Assembly (NCBI RefSeq): GCF_000723165.1
Contig: NZ_HG322949.1
Span: forward strand, 33,665-97,664
DNA length: 64,000 nucleotides
Reading direction: 5' to 3'
Origin: Janthinobacterium agaricidamnosum NBRC 102515 = DSM 9628
Lineage (GTDB): Bacteria; Pseudomonadota; Gammaproteobacteria; Burkholderiales; Burkholderiaceae_D
Of the stretch, positions 24,169-35,111 are shown one piece after another. Under the pieces are notes generated by a model. That model was not told the origin of the DNA. It made no database searches and was given only the letters and a program-made list of their open reading frames with translations. The position numbers and the translations under genes were made by a program. Position 1 is the stretch's first letter. Each line of letters begins with the position of its first letter.

Positions 24169-27100
24169 ATGGATTTTACCCGCGACGAGATCAGTGAAAC
24201 CCCAGCAAGTCCGGCCAGCGCGCCGGGCGCTCCTTTGCCGTATGCAGTCGCCACGTGGCTGCAACGGGTCGATGCGGCTGCGCATCCGAAAGCCACTCTG
24301 GCGCCGGCCGAGACCGATCCCAAACTGAACCAGCACCGCCTGATCTACGTGCTGGCGCCGACCAGCGGCGGACGCCATGTCGCGCTGTGCCTGTACAAGG
24401 CGCGGCTGCGGCCGAATGGCGACGTGGCCGCGGCCAGTCCGGTCAGCGAAGTGTTTTCCTTGTTGTCGGCGCCGCCCAGCTTCTTGCAGCCCGGCGACGA
24501 AGACCTGGTGCGCTTTTTTGTCGCCATGCGCAGCGGCCAGAATTCGCAGACCGGCAGCGCCACCGAGCCGAAGGGCAAGATCGGCGCGGCCTTGCTGATG
24601 ATGCTGGCTGAACAGGAAAAATTATTGTGGGCAAATTCCTGGTCCGACGTCGGCAATGGCCTGGTGTATCCGTTGCAAGCCGGTCCGCTGCGCCAGGCGC
24701 GCCTGATCTGGCGCGAAGAAGGCAAGCATATGCGGCTGGGCTGGCAGGTCGATCCGCCGGAAGGCGTGAAACACCATGGCGCCGACCAGATCGACTATAT
24801 GTTGCCGACCGATCCACCGTGGTATATCGACAACCTGTCGTGCGGCGTGCTGGCGCTGAACCAGGGCGGTTCCGAAATCAGCCTGTCGGAATTGCAGGCG
24901 CTGGTGGCGCAGGCGCCATTGCTGAATGCCAATGACAAGGTGCGGGTGTCGCAACTGTTGCTGGCGCAAGGCTTGCAGCAATTGATGCCGCTGCCGCAAC
25001 CGTTGCCGCAGCGCTTGCGCAAAGATGTCGCGCCGCAGCCGGTATTGCTGCTCGACAGCGCCTTGCTGGCCGATGGCAGCTTGCAGCGCTGGAACGATTT
25101 TGCCGTGCTGTCCTACGATTACGACGGCGAGCGGGTCGCGTTCGATCCATCGCAGCGGGTGGTGCGCCAGATTGGCAATGTGACGGAAATCATCCAGCGC
25201 GATAGCGACGCCGAAGCCGCCGCGCAAGCGGCGCTGGCGGCGCTGCTGTTCAAGAAGCCGGGTACGCTGCCTTTGAGCGGTATCAAGGGCGCCTTCCTGC
25301 TGCCCGGTCAGGCCGAATGGCTGCGCTTTGCCGACAGCGGCATCGATGCGCTGGAACAGCAGGGCTGGATCGTCGAGAAGTCCGCCAAGTACCGCTATGA
25401 CGTGGAGCAAGTCGACGACTGGTATGCCGACATCCATGAACAGGCGCCCGACAGCGGCAATGCCTGGTTCGAGCTGGAACTGGGCATCGTGGTCAACCAG
25501 GAGCGGGTGCCGCTGTTGCCGGTGCTGGTGCAATTGATACGCGGCGCACCCAACGATTTCAATCCGAAAACCATCGCCGCGCACGCCGATATCGACCAGA
25601 TGCTGGCCACGCTGGCGGACGGCACGCGGGTGGCGCTGCCGTGGGGCCGGGTCAAGCCGATCCTGAATACGCTGGGTGAGTTGTATTTCAGCGACAAGAT
25701 CAAGACCTCGTTGCGCATGTCGACGCTGGATGCGGCGCGCCTCGAAGAATTGGCGCGCGGCCTGGACATGCGCTGGAGCGGCGGCGAGCAATTGCGTGAA
25801 ATGGGCCGCAAGCTGAGCCAGTTCGGCGCGGTGCAAAAAGTGCCGGCGCCGGCTGGCTTGCAGGCGACCTTGCGCGATTACCAGGCCGACGGCCTGGCGT
25901 GGATGCAATTCCTGCGGCATTACGACCTGGGCGGCATCCTGGCCGATGACATGGGTCTCGGCAAGACGGTGCAAACCCTGGCGCATATATTAGTGGAGAA
26001 GGAAGCGGGCCGGCTGACCAATCCGGCGCTGGTGATCGCGCCGACCAGCCTGATGGGCAACTGGCAGGACGAGGCGGCCAAGTTCGCGCCCGGCTTGCGC
26101 GTGCTTTTGCTGCAAGGCAAGGACCGAGCCCAGCAATTCGACCAGATCGGCCAGTGCGACCTGGTGCTGACCACCTATGCCTTGCTGCCGCGCGACGAAG
26201 AGAAGCTGCGCGAGCACGATTTCCATCTGGTGATCCTCGACGAATCGCATTACATCAAGAATACCCGCTCGAAGGCGGCGCAAAGCGCGGGCTTGCTGCG
26301 CGCGCGGCACCGTTTGTGCCTGTCCGGCACGCCGCTGGAAAATCACCTCGGCGAACTGTGGTCGCAATTCCATTTCTTGTTGCCGGGCTTGCTGGGCGAT
26401 GAAAAAACCTTTAACAACCAGTTCCGCCATCCGATCGAGCGGCAGGACGATCCGCTGCGGCGCATGTTGCTGAACCGCCGCATCAAGCCGTTCCTGTTGC
26501 GCCGTACCAAGGATAATGTCGCCAAGGAATTGCCATCGAAGACGGAAATGGTGCGCAAGGTCGAATTGACCGGGCCGCAGCGCGACCTGTATGAAACCGT
26601 GCGCCTGGCGATGGACCAGAAAGTGCGCGAGGAAATCGATAAAAAAGGCGTGGCGCGCAGCCAGATTGTGATTCTGGAAGCGTTGCTGAAGATGCGGCAA
26701 GTGTGTTGCGATCCGCGCCTGGTGAAATCCCTGCCGGCCAAGAAACAGAGCGCCGGTTCGGCCAAATTGACCGACTTGATGCAAATGGTCGAGGATTTGC
26801 TCGACGAAGGCCGCAAGATCCTGGTGTTCTCGCAATTTACCAGCATGCTGGAATTGATCGAGGAAGAGCTGGAAGCGCGCGATATCCCGTACGCCTTGCT
26901 GACCGGCGACACCAAGGATAGGCAAGCGCAAGTGGCGGCGTTCCAGCAGGGCGCGGTGCCGATTTTCCTGATCAGCCTGAAAGCTGGCGGAGTCGGCCTG
27001 AACCTGACGGCGGCCGACACCGTGATCCATTACGATCCGTGGTGGAACCCGGCGGCGGAAAACCAGGCCACCGACCGCGCCTGGCGCATCGGCCAGGACA

Positions 27101-27273
27101 AGCCGGTATTCGTCTACAAATTGATCGCCAAGGGCACGCTGGAAGAAAAGATCCAGATCCTGCAGCAAAAGAAAGCGGAATTGGCGCAATCGATCCTGGC
27201 CGAAGGCGAATCGCAAAAGATGGCGCTGACGCAGGAAGACTTGCAGCAAATTTTTGCGCCGCTGAGCGACTAA
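24169..27273 (+). CDS. SNF2-family DEAD/DEAH-like helicase (RapA/HepA-like superfamily 2)
   Basis: 1034 residues. The N-terminal 560 residues are poorly conserved and contain a bacterial SNF2-associated region. The ATPase core begins near 565: Walker A DDMGLGKTVQT near 591, DESH box near 690, SGTPLENHLGELWSQF, then the helicase C domain near 865-1000 with FSQFTSMLELI, SLKAGGVGLNLT and TDRAWRIGQ. Such proteins translocate on duplex DNA and remodel protein-DNA complexes; bacterial members are poorly characterised. No SWIM zinc finger is evident at the N-terminus. Downstream, 54 bp away, are a histidine kinase and a response regulator that may be co-transcribed. Confidence 0.9.
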   Translation: MDFTRDEISETPASPASAPGAPLPYAVATWLQRVDAAAHPKATLAPAETDPKLNQHRLIYVLAPTSGGRHVALCLYKARLRPNGDVAAASPVSEVFSLLSAPPSFLQPGDEDLVRFFVAMRSGQNSQTGSATEPKGKIGAALLMMLAEQEKLLWANSWSDVGNGLVYPLQAGPLRQARLIWREEGKHMRLGWQVDPPEGVKHHGADQIDYMLPTDPPWYIDNLSCGVLALNQGGSEISLSELQALVAQAPLLNANDKVRVSQLLLAQGLQQLMPLPQPLPQRLRKDVAPQPVLLLDSALLADGSLQRWNDFAVLSYDYDGERVAFDPSQRVVRQIGNVTEIIQRDSDAEAAAQAALAALLFKKPGTLPLSGIKGAFLLPGQAEWLRFADSGIDALEQQGWIVEKSAKYRYDVEQVDDWYADIHEQAPDSGNAWFELELGIVVNQERVPLLPVLVQLIRGAPNDFNPKTIAAHADIDQMLATLADGTRVALPWGRVKPILNTLGELYFSDKIKTSLRMSTLDAARLEELARGLDMRWSGGEQLREMGRKLSQFGAVQKVPAPAGLQATLRDYQADGLAWMQFLRHYDLGGILADDMGLGKTVQTLAHILVEKEAGRLTNPALVIAPTSLMGNWQDEAAKFAPGLRVLLLQGKDRAQQFDQIGQCDLVLTTYALLPRDEEKLREHDFHLVILDESHYIKNTRSKAAQSAGLLRARHRLCLSGTPLENHLGELWSQFHFLLPGLLGDEKTFNNQFRHPIERQDDPLRRMLLNRRIKPFLLRRTKDNVAKELPSKTEMVRKVELTGPQRDLYETVRLAMDQKVREEIDKKGVARSQIVILEALLKMRQVCCDPRLVKSLPAKKQSAGSAKLTDLMQMVEDLLDEGRKILVFSQFTSMLELIEEELEARDIPYALLTGDTKDRQAQVAAFQQGAVPIFLISLKAGGVGLNLTAADTVIHYDPWWNPAAENQATDRAWRIGQDKPVFVYKLIAKGTLEEKIQILQQKKAELAQSILAEGESQKMALTQEDLQQIFAPLSD

Positions 27274-27326
27274 AGTAAGCGCGAAATAACTATACTTGGC
27301 ATGTTGTAACCATTTCTGGATCCCGC

Positions 27327-28472
27327 ATGCCCTCTTTCGCTTATTTCGTTTTGCTGGCCGCGGCGGCGCTGTTGATGGGGCTGCGCTTCATCCAGCTGCG
27401 CGGCGCCTTGTTGCGCGCCCGCGCCGGCGAGCAGCGTTTCCGGCTGCTGGCCGAGCATGCCGTCGACGCCGGCTTCCTGGTCGATTGCGCCAGCCTGAAG
27501 CTGCTGTATGTCAGTCCGGTGGCCAGCCGCCTGTCCGGTTACGATCAGGCTGAACTGGAAGCGATGGCGGCCGAACTGCTGGCCGACTTGCCGGCCCGGC
27601 TGCAGCGTTTGCGCGGCGGCGATGCGAGCCGCCTGCACCTGGTGCGTCAGTTTGAACGCCAGCACCAGGATGGCCGCGTCTTGCCGCTCGAAATCGTCTC
27701 GACGCTGGTGTGCGATGCCGCCGGCCATCCCGTATCACTGGTCGGCGTGCTGCGCGACATCACGGCGCGGCGCGACCAGGAAGCGGCGCAAAAGCGTTTC
27801 GCATCGATGCTGTCGCATGAATTCCGCAGTCCGCTGGCCACCATCGATGGCGCGATCCAGAACCTGGAAATCCATGCCGGTTCGGCCGATGAAGCCACCC
27901 GCAAGCGCTATCACAAGATCCAGACCGCGGTCGACCGCCTGCTGGCGCTGATCGATGAATACCTGACGCCGCAGCGCATGGCCAGCATCGGCCGCGAACG
28001 CCAGCCGAATGGCATCGCGCCGAAAGCGCTGCTGGATGCGGCGGCGGCCCAGGGCGGCACGCCCGACCATCCGGTCAGCGTCAGCATCGAAGGCTTGCCG
28101 GGCCACCTGCGCTGCGACCCGGACGGCATGCGCATGTGCCTGCAAGTGCTGCTCGATAACGCGCGCCATTATGCGCCGGCCGGCACGACTATCGAATTGA
28201 ATGGTCGCCCGGCGCCACAAGGCGGTATAGAATTGACTGTCGCCGACCATGGGCCGGGCGTGCATGAAGATGACATGCCGCGGCTGTTCGACAAATTTTT
28301 CCGTGGCCGCAACGCCGGCGCGTCGGCTGGATCGGGCTTGGGCCTGTACATGGCGCGCGCGGTGGTGGAAGTCCACGGCGGGACGTTAAGCGTCTCGAAC
28401 CGGCCGGAAGGCGGGGCGATTTTCCGGATTTGGCTGCCCTTCCAGGCCGAGACCGGGAAAAGCCTTGCATAG
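27327..28472 (+). CDS. PAS-domain sensor histidine kinase
   Basis: 381 residues. A single N-terminal membrane segment (about 4-20) is followed by a cytoplasmic PAS domain (about 38-145, ending GVLRDITARRDQEAA), a HisKA dimerisation domain with phospho-acceptor His164 in SHEFRSPLAT, and a HATPase domain (about 245-375) with VLLDNARHYAPAG, DHGPGVHEDD and GSGLGLYMARAVVE. The lack of a periplasmic domain suggests it senses an internal cue such as redox state or a small molecule through PAS. It probably phosphorylates the response regulator encoded 99 bp downstream. Confidence 0.92.
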   Translation: MPSFAYFVLLAAAALLMGLRFIQLRGALLRARAGEQRFRLLAEHAVDAGFLVDCASLKLLYVSPVASRLSGYDQAELEAMAAELLADLPARLQRLRGGDASRLHLVRQFERQHQDGRVLPLEIVSTLVCDAAGHPVSLVGVLRDITARRDQEAAQKRFASMLSHEFRSPLATIDGAIQNLEIHAGSADEATRKRYHKIQTAVDRLLALIDEYLTPQRMASIGRERQPNGIAPKALLDAAAAQGGTPDHPVSVSIEGLPGHLRCDPDGMRMCLQVLLDNARHYAPAGTTIELNGRPAPQGGIELTVADHGPGVHEDDMPRLFDKFFRGRNAGASAGSGLGLYMARAVVEVHGGTLSVSNRPEGGAIFRIWLPFQAETGKSLA

Positions 28473-28571
28473 CCCGTTTGCAACCGTGATAATTCCCCTA
28501 TGTAATATTTATCCCGCATCCACCATGGTAGAGTCGAAGGGGTTTGCTCACTAACCGTAGAATGGCGCAGC

Positions 28572-29252
28572 ATGACGAAAATATTGATCGTCGAAGACAA
28601 TCTGGACTACGCCGAAGACATGGCGGAGTTCTTGACAGGGCTCGAACACGAAGTACACATCACCAGTTCTGCTGGCGATATGTGGGCGGCGCTGAGCCAG
28701 GGCAATGTTGGCGTGGTTGTCCTGGACCTGGGTTTGCCCGATGAGGACGGCTTCAACGTCATCCCGCGCATGCGTCAGCTGTATCCGCAGATCGGGGTAC
28801 TGGTCTTGACTGGACGGGTGGCGTTCGACAGCCGCATCATGGGCTTGCGCCTGGGCGCCGACCATTACCTGACCAAGCCGATCAAGTTCCCGGAACTGGC
28901 CGCGCATATCGAGGCGCTGGACCGCAGGGTCGGGCCGCAAGATCCGCTGCCGCTGCCGGGCAAATGGACCTTGCGCGTCAGCGCCCGCCAGCTGGAGCTG
29001 ATGGGCCAGGTGATCGCGCTGACCGAAAAAGAATTCAACTTCCTGCATTTGCTGACCATCAATACCCGGCCGGTACCGCGCGACGTGCTGGTGGCCGGCA
29101 TGGGCGGCGACGATCCGGATGCCGGACGGCGCGTCGACATGCTGGTCTACCGCTTGCGCAAGAAGGCGCGCAGCGGCCTGGGCCAGGACTTGCCGCTACG
29201 CAGCGCGTATGGCGAAGGGTATAGTTTGTCGACCAGCTTCAATTTGTCCTGA
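28572..29252 (+). CDS. OmpR/PhoB-type response regulator
   Basis: 226 residues. The receiver domain (1-120) has the acidic pair at residues 8-9 (VEDN), phospho-acceptor Asp52 in VVLDLGLPDEDG, the Thr/Ser switch in VLTGR and the conserved Lys in YLTKPIK. The C-terminal winged helix (about 130-222) is the DNA-binding output (LTEKEFNFLHLL, VDMLVYRLRKKA). It is the natural partner of the PAS kinase upstream. The regulated genes are not evident. Confidence 0.92.
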   Translation: MTKILIVEDNLDYAEDMAEFLTGLEHEVHITSSAGDMWAALSQGNVGVVVLDLGLPDEDGFNVIPRMRQLYPQIGVLVLTGRVAFDSRIMGLRLGADHYLTKPIKFPELAAHIEALDRRVGPQDPLPLPGKWTLRVSARQLELMGQVIALTEKEFNFLHLLTINTRPVPRDVLVAGMGGDDPDAGRRVDMLVYRLRKKARSGLGQDLPLRSAYGEGYSLSTSFNLS

Positions 29253-29328
29253 GCGGCGGCGATAAGGTCTGAACGGGGCTGGCCGCGCAAGCAGGCTGGC
29301 CAGCGCGGCGGTTCCCGTGCGCGTAAAA

Positions 29329-29382
29329 GGGGACAGAGTCACAGTATTTGCCAAGCGCGGAAAATAAAGTGGGGACAGAGTC
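29329..29382 (+). repeat. Two direct GGGGACAGAGTC repeats upstream of the RAYT gene
   Basis: GGGGACAGAGTC occurs at 29329-29340 and again at 29371-29382. An inverted ten-base copy, ACTCTGTCCC, lies beyond the gene at 30203-30212. Repeats flanking a Y1-type transposase gene on both sides are the expected layout of a RAYT locus. Confidence 0.6.
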
Positions 29383-29430
29383 GCTTGTACTCGCTACAAT
29401 CAGTCCATTTCCCGCTTTCCGAGTCCGGCC

Positions 29431-30129
29431 ATGGCCCGTTTGCCCCGTTTGATCTTGCCTGCCCAACCCCATTACGTGATACAGCGCGGTCATAGCCGTC
29501 AGCCGGTGTTCCAGGACGCCGCCGATTACACGACATTCCTGGCCTGGCTGCGCACTGGCGCCAAAACCTTCAAGGTTGCGGTGCATGCCTACGTCTTGAT
29601 GCCGTATCAATTGCATGTATTGGCGTCGCCGGCCGATGAAAACGGACTGGGCCAGCTGATGCAGTGGTTGGGGCGCTATTACGTGCCGTATTACAACCAA
29701 AAATACCAGCGCTCCGGTCCCTTGTGGCAGGGACGCTACAAAACTTCGGTCATCGATCCGGACAATTTCTTTCTGATGTGCACCCGCTACATCGAATTCG
29801 CCCCGCTGGCGGCCGGCCTGGCATCGGCCGCGGCCGACTATCCATGGTCCAGCTATGGCCATCACGCCGGCATCCGGCCCGACCCGGTGATCACCGACCA
29901 TGCGTTGTACTGGGCGCTGGGCAATACGCCGTTCGACCGCGAAGCCGCGTACCTGCGGCTGACCGAACAGGCGCTGTCGCTGGACCAGGTCAAGACGCTG
30001 GAACGGGCCGTGCTGAAGGGCTGGCCGCTGGGGTCCGAGCCGTTCAAGCTGGCGCTGGAGCACAAATTGAAGCGCCAAGTGATGCCGGCCAAACGCGGTC
30101 GTCCCTTTAAAATTGTTGCCGCAGATTAA
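29431..30129 (+). CDS. RAYT/TnpA-REP-like (Y1_Tnp, IS200-type) protein with altered HUH motif
   Basis: 232 residues. The overall pattern of REP-associated tyrosine transposases is clear: PHYVIQRGHSR, then YVLMPYQLHVLASP, GPLWQGRYK and RYIEFAPLAAGL. These HUH nucleases normally carry MPNHxHLL, whose two histidines bind the catalytic metal, and YIELNPVRAGL. Here the first histidine is Gln60 and the preceding Asn is Tyr59 (His62 remains), and ELNPVRAG has become EFAPLAAG. The frame is otherwise full length and intact. The protein may be a decayed transposase or one kept for a non-cutting role. Short repeats lie on both sides. Confidence 0.8.
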   Translation: MARLPRLILPAQPHYVIQRGHSRQPVFQDAADYTTFLAWLRTGAKTFKVAVHAYVLMPYQLHVLASPADENGLGQLMQWLGRYYVPYYNQKYQRSGPLWQGRYKTSVIDPDNFFLMCTRYIEFAPLAAGLASAAADYPWSSYGHHAGIRPDPVITDHALYWALGNTPFDREAAYLRLTEQALSLDQVKTLERAVLKGWPLGSEPFKLALEHKLKRQVMPAKRGRPFKIVAAD

Positions 30130-30202
30130 ACAAAATCCATTTCAAGCTACATCAAAAAGCAAATAGTGGACTGAATTACTCGGGTTTTTAGTGATTTCCT
30201 TT

Positions 30203-30212
30203 ACTCTGTCCC
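30203..30212 (-). repeat. Inverted copy of the GGGACAGAGT repeat
   Basis: ACTCTGTCCC on the plus strand is the reverse complement of the repeat core found twice upstream of the RAYT-like gene, so it likely marks the other side of that unit. Confidence 0.5.
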
Positions 30213-30272
30213 TATTTAAAATTTTAAGCGACGGAATAAAATTTAATTCGACTCCGACCCTAATTGTTCTAG

Positions 30273-30301
30273 TTGAGTTTTCTGCTGCATTGCACTACTC
30301 T
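30273..30301 (+). promoter_or_regulatory. Likely gltB promoter
   Basis: TTGAGT (30273-30278) and TACTCT (30296-30301) are 17 bp apart, 35 bp before the gltB start. Confidence 0.4.
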
Positions 30302-30335
30302 AGTTTTTCGATATCCATCAGCAGCGGAGAACCCC

Positions 30336-33300
30336 ATGAAAGCCCAAGGCCTGTACGATCCAGCAAATGAACACGACGCATGCGGCGTCGGTTTTGTCGC
30401 CCACATCAAGGGCAACAAGACCCACTCCATCGTCGAACAGGGCTTGCTGATCTTGAAAAACCTGGATCACCGGGGTGCGGTCGGCGCCGATGCGCTGATG
30501 GGCGATGGCGCCGGCATCCTGATACAGATCCCGGACCAGTACTACCGCGAAGAAATGGCCAAGCAGGGCGTGACGTTGCCGCCGCCGGGCGAATATGGCG
30601 TCGGCATGGTGTTCTTGCCGAAGGAAAACGCTTCGCGCATCGCCTGCGAACAGGAAATCGAGCGCGCCGTGCGCATCGAAGGCCAGGTGATCCTGGGCTG
30701 GCGCAATGTGCCGATCGATACCGACATGCCGATGTCGCCGACGGTGCGCGCCAAGGAGCCGGTGATCCGCCAGATTTTCATCGGCCGCGGCCCGGACATC
30801 ATGGTCACCGACGCGCTGGAGCGCAAACTGTATGTGATCCGCAAATCGTCGGGCCACGCGATCCAGGCCTTGAAGCTGCTGCATGGCAAGGAATTCTTTG
30901 TGCCGTCGATGTCGGCGCGCACCATCGTGTACAAAGGTTTGTTGCTGGCCGACCAGGTCGGCGTGTATTACAAGGATTTGCAGGATGCGCGCTGCATTTC
31001 GGCGCTGGCGCTGGTGCACCAGCGTTTCTCGACCAATACCTTCCCGGAGTGGCCGCTGGCCCACCCGTACCGCCTGATCGCGCACAACGGCGAAATCAAT
31101 ACCGTCAAAGGCAATTTCAACTGGATGCGCGCGCGCGAAGGCGTGATGAAATCGGCCGTGCTGGGCGAAGACTTGCAAAAGCTGTTTCCGCTGATCTATG
31201 AAGGCCAGTCCGACACGGCGTGCTTCGACAATGCGCTGGAATTATTGCTGATGGCAGGTTATCCGATCGCCCAGGCGATGATGATGATGATCCCGGAAGC
31301 GTGGGAAAACCACACCACCATGGACGACAACCGCCGCGCCTTCTATGAGTACCATGCGGCGATGATGGAGCCGTGGGATGGCCCGGCCGCGATGGCGTTC
31401 ACCGACGGCCGCCACATCGGCGGCACGCTGGATCGCAACGGCTTGCGTCCGGCGCGCTACATCGTCACCGACGACGACCTGGTCGTGATGGCGTCGGAAT
31501 CGGGCGTGCTGCCGATCCCGGAATCGAAAATCATCCAGAAATGGCGCTTGCAACCAGGCAAGATGTTCTTGATCGACCTGGAAGCGGGCCGCATCATCGA
31601 CGACCAGGAATTGAAAAACACCTACGCCAACGCCAAGCCGTACAAGGCGTGGATCAATTCGGTGCGCATCAAGCTCGATGAAATCAAGCTGGCCGACGGC
31701 ATCGTCGCCTTGCCGGTGGCCGGCGCCGCCAGCGGCGAAAAAGCGCAACCGTCGGTGCTGGACCGCCAGCAGGCGTTCGGTTACACCCAGGAAGACTTGA
31801 AATTCCTGATGGCGCCGATGGCCGTGTCCGGCGAGGAAGCGACCGGTTCGATGGGTAACGATTCGCCGCTGGCGGTGATGTCGAACAAGCTCAAGCCGCT
31901 CTACAATTACTTCAAGCAATTGTTCGCGCAAGTGACCAATCCGCCGATCGACCCGATCCGCGAAGCGATGGTGATGTCGCTGGTGTCGTTTATCGGTCCG
32001 AAGCCGAACTTGCTCGATACCAACAACGTCAATCCGCCGATGCGCCTCGAAGTGTCGCAGCCGGTGCTGGGTTTCGACGATATGGCGCGCCTGCGCAATA
32101 TCGCGCTGCACACCGGCGGCAAGTTCAAGTCGTATGAACTGGATATCTGCTACCCGCTGTCGTGGGGCAAGGAAGGCGTCGAAGCGTGCCTGGCGTCGCT
32201 GTGCGCCGAAGCGGTCGATGCGGTCAAATCCGGCCACAATATCCTGATCGTGTCGGACCGCGCCATCAGCGCCGACCAGGTCGCGATTCCCGCGCTGCTG
32301 GCTACCTCGACCGTGCATCAGCACCTGGTCAGCAAGGGCTTGCGCGCGTCCACCGGCCTGGTGGTCGAAACCGGCTCGGCCCGCGAAACCCATCACTTCG
32401 CGCTGCTGGCGGGGTATGGCGCGGAAGCGGTCCATCCCTACCTGGCGATGGAAACGCTGGTCGAACTGGCGCACGGCATGCCGGGCGAATTGTCGGCTGA
32501 AAAAGCGATCTACAACTACACCAAGGCAGTCGGCAAGGGCTTGATGAAAGTCATGTCCAAAATGGGTATCTCGACCTATATGTCGTATTGCGGCGCGCAA
32601 ATCTTTGAAGCGATCGGCTTGAACAAGTCGCTGGTCGACAAGTATTTCAAGGGCACGGCGTCGAATGTCGAAGGCATCGGCGTATTCGAAGTGGCGGAAG
32701 AGGCGCTGCGCCTGCACGCGCTGGCGTTCGGCGACGATCCGCTGCTGGCCAACAACCTGGACGCCGGCGGCGAATACGCGTTCCGCGTGCGCGGCGAAGA
32801 ACATATGTGGACCCCGGATGCGATTGCCAAGCTGCAGCATTCGACCCGCAGCAACAACTTCTCCAGCTACAAGGAATACGCGCAAATCATCAACGACCAA
32901 AGCCGTCGCCACCTGACCTTGCGCGGCTTGTTCGAATTCAAGATCGATCCGTCGAAAGCGATACCGCTCGACGAAGTCGAACCGGCCAAGGAAATCGTCA
33001 AGCGCTTCGCGACCGGCGCCATGTCGCTCGGCTCGATCAGTACCGAAGCGCACGCCACGCTGGCGGTGGCGATGAACCGCATCGGCGGCAAGTCGAACAC
33101 CGGCGAAGGCGGCGAAGATCCGCAGCGCTACACCCAGGAATTGAAGGGCATTCCGATCCGCCAGGGCGCGACGATGGCGTCGGTGGTGGGCGCCGAACAG
33201 ATCGTCGTCGATATTCCGCTGCAAGAAGGCGACTCGATGCGTTCGCGCATCAAGCAAGTGGCGTCCGGCCGTTTCGGCGTCACCGCGGCGTACCTGAATT

Positions 33301-35045
33301 CGGCCGACCAGATCCAGATCAAGATGGCGCAGGGCGCCAAGCCGGGCGAGGGCGGCCAGTTGCCGGGCCATAAAGTGTCGGAATACATCGCCAGCCTGCG
33401 CTTTTCGGTGCCGGGCGTCGGCTTGATTTCGCCGCCGCCGCACCATGACATTTATTCGATCGAAGACTTGGCGCAATTGATCCATGACTTGAAAAACGCC
33501 AATCCGCGTGCGTCGATTTCGGTCAAGCTGGTGTCGGAAGTCGGTATCGGCACCGTCGCCGCCGGCGTCACCAAGGCCAAGGCCGATCACGTGGTGGTGG
33601 CCGGCCATGACGGCGGCACCGGCGCGTCGCCGCTGTCGTCGGTGAAACACGCCGGCACGCCCTGGGAGCTGGGCCTGGCGGAAACCCAGCAGACCCTGGT
33701 GTTGAACGGCTTGCGCAGCCGCATCCGGGTGCAGGCGGATGGTCAGATGAAAACCGGCCGCGACGTGGTCATCGCCGCGCTGCTGGGCGCCGATGAAATC
33801 GGTTTTGCGACCGCGCCGCTGGTGGTCGAAGGTTGCATCATGATGCGCAAATGCCATTTGAATACTTGCCCGGTCGGTGTCGCCACGCAAGATCCTGTGC
33901 TGCGCGCCAAGTTCTCCGGCAAGCCTGAATATGTGGTCAATTATTTCTTCTTCGTCGCCGAAGAAGCCCGCCAATTGATGGCGCAACTGGGTATTCGCAC
34001 CTACGACGAATTGATCGGCCGGGTCGACCTGCTTGACAAGTCGAAGGCGATTGCGCACTGGAAAGCGCGCGGCCTGGATTTCTCGGCCATCTTCCACAAG
34101 CCGGAAGTGTCTGGCGAGCAAGCCTGTCGCCACGTGGAGAACCAGGACCATGCGCTGGAAAAAGCGCTGGACCACAAGCTGATCGCGCAAGCCCGCGCGG
34201 CGCTGGAAAAAGGCGAGCGGGTGTCGTTCATCTCGCCGGTGCGCAACGTCAACCGCACGGTCGGCACCATGCTGTCCGGCGAAGTGGCGAAGAAATACGG
34301 TCATGCCGGCTTGCCGGACGACACCATCCACATCCAGCTGCAAGGCACGGCAGGCCAGTCGGCGTGCGCCTTCCTGGCGCACGGCATCACCATCGACCTG
34401 GTGGGCGAGGGCAACGATTACGTCGGCAAGGGTTTGTCGGGCGGACGCATCATCGTGCGGCCGAATACCGAATTCCGCGGCTGGGCGGTGGATAACATCA
34501 TTATCGGCAATACCGTGCTGTACGGTGCGATCGCCGGCGAGGCATTCTTCAACGGCGTGGCCGGCGAACGTTTTGCGGTGCGTAACTCGGGCGCCACCAC
34601 GGTGGTCGAAGGCCTGGGCGACCATGGCTGCGAATACATGACTGGCGGCACGGTGGTGGTCTTGGGCGCCACCGGACGCAACTTTGCGGCCGGCATGTCG
34701 GGCGGTATTGCCTACGTCTACGATCCGCTGGGCGACTTTGCCAGCAAATGCAATACCGCGATGGTGACGCTGGATAAAGTGCTCAGCACGTCGGAGCAGC
34801 AAGCCGAGCGCGCCGCCTGGCACACCCAGCAGCGCGACGGTTTGGCGGAATCCGACGAAGTGATCTTGAAGCGTCTGATCGAACGCCACTTCAAGCATAC
34901 CGGCAGCACCCGCGCCCGCAGCTTGCTGGATGACTGGGCCAGCGCACGTGGCAAGTTCGTCAAGGTCTTCCCGAGCGAATACAAACGCGCGCTGATTGAA
35001 ATGGCCGAGAACGCCGCGCTGGAAGCGCAGCCCGTCGCCGCTTAA
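30336..35045 (+). CDS. gltB: Glutamate synthase (NADPH) large subunit
   Basis: 1569 residues from ATG 30336, which follows CGGAG and starts just before the family N-terminus. The class II glutamine amidotransferase nucleophile is Cys16 in DACGVGF, normally exposed after propeptide removal. The central and FMN domains follow, with the [3Fe-4S] cysteines in [14 protein letters not shown] near 1175, and then the C-terminal beta-helix. The enzyme takes the amide of glutamine, channels ammonia and makes glutamate from 2-oxoglutarate with electrons from the small subunit. gltD follows 66 bp downstream. Confidence 0.97.
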   Translation: MKAQGLYDPANEHDACGVGFVAHIKGNKTHSIVEQGLLILKNLDHRGAVGADALMGDGAGILIQIPDQYYREEMAKQGVTLPPPGEYGVGMVFLPKENASRIACEQEIERAVRIEGQVILGWRNVPIDTDMPMSPTVRAKEPVIRQIFIGRGPDIMVTDALERKLYVIRKSSGHAIQALKLLHGKEFFVPSMSARTIVYKGLLLADQVGVYYKDLQDARCISALALVHQRFSTNTFPEWPLAHPYRLIAHNGEINTVKGNFNWMRAREGVMKSAVLGEDLQKLFPLIYEGQSDTACFDNALELLLMAGYPIAQAMMMMIPEAWENHTTMDDNRRAFYEYHAAMMEPWDGPAAMAFTDGRHIGGTLDRNGLRPARYIVTDDDLVVMASESGVLPIPESKIIQKWRLQPGKMFLIDLEAGRIIDDQELKNTYANAKPYKAWINSVRIKLDEIKLADGIVALPVAGAASGEKAQPSVLDRQQAFGYTQEDLKFLMAPMAVSGEEATGSMGNDSPLAVMSNKLKPLYNYFKQLFAQVTNPPIDPIREAMVMSLVSFIGPKPNLLDTNNVNPPMRLEVSQPVLGFDDMARLRNIALHTGGKFKSYELDICYPLSWGKEGVEACLASLCAEAVDAVKSGHNILIVSDRAISADQVAIPALLATSTVHQHLVSKGLRASTGLVVETGSARETHHFALLAGYGAEAVHPYLAMETLVELAHGMPGELSAEKAIYNYTKAVGKGLMKVMSKMGISTYMSYCGAQIFEAIGLNKSLVDKYFKGTASNVEGIGVFEVAEEALRLHALAFGDDPLLANNLDAGGEYAFRVRGEEHMWTPDAIAKLQHSTRSNNFSSYKEYAQIINDQSRRHLTLRGLFEFKIDPSKAIPLDEVEPAKEIVKRFATGAMSLGSISTEAHATLAVAMNRIGGKSNTGEGGEDPQRYTQELKGIPIRQGATMASVVGAEQIVVDIPLQEGDSMRSRIKQVASGRFGVTAAYLNSADQIQIKMAQGAKPGEGGQLPGHKVSEYIASLRFSVPGVGLISPPPHHDIYSIEDLAQLIHDLKNANPRASISVKLVSEVGIGTVAAGVTKAKADHVVVAGHDGGTGASPLSSVKHAGTPWELGLAETQQTLVLNGLRSRIRVQADGQMKTGRDVVIAALLGADEIGFATAPLVVEGCIMMRKCHLNTCPVGVATQDPVLRAKFSGKPEYVVNYFFFVAEEARQLMAQLGIRTYDELIGRVDLLDKSKAIAHWKARGLDFSAIFHKPEVSGEQACRHVENQDHALEKALDHKLIAQARAALEKGERVSFISPVRNVNRTVGTMLSGEVAKKYGHAGLPDDTIHIQLQGTAGQSACAFLAHGITIDLVGEGNDYVGKGLSGGRIIVRPNTEFRGWAVDNIIIGNTVLYGAIAGEAFFNGVAGERFAVRNSGATTVVEGLGDHGCEYMTGGTVVVLGATGRNFAAGMSGGIAYVYDPLGDFASKCNTAMVTLDKVLSTSEQQAERAAWHTQQRDGLAESDEVILKRLIERHFKHTGSTRARSLLDDWASARGKFVKVFPSEYKRALIEMAENAALEAQPVAA

Positions 35046-35111
35046 TGGATATCGAAGGCGGGCGCCGCGCAGGTCGCGCGCCCCGGCCAGCTAACAATAA
35101 AAGGATTTATC

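Noticed and set aside
31242..34898. A 1218-codon open frame on the minus strand
   Set aside because: It lies wholly opposite gltB, whose motifs and length are unmistakable. It has an Arg/His/Gln-rich composition typical of high-GC antisense shadows and no domain pattern.
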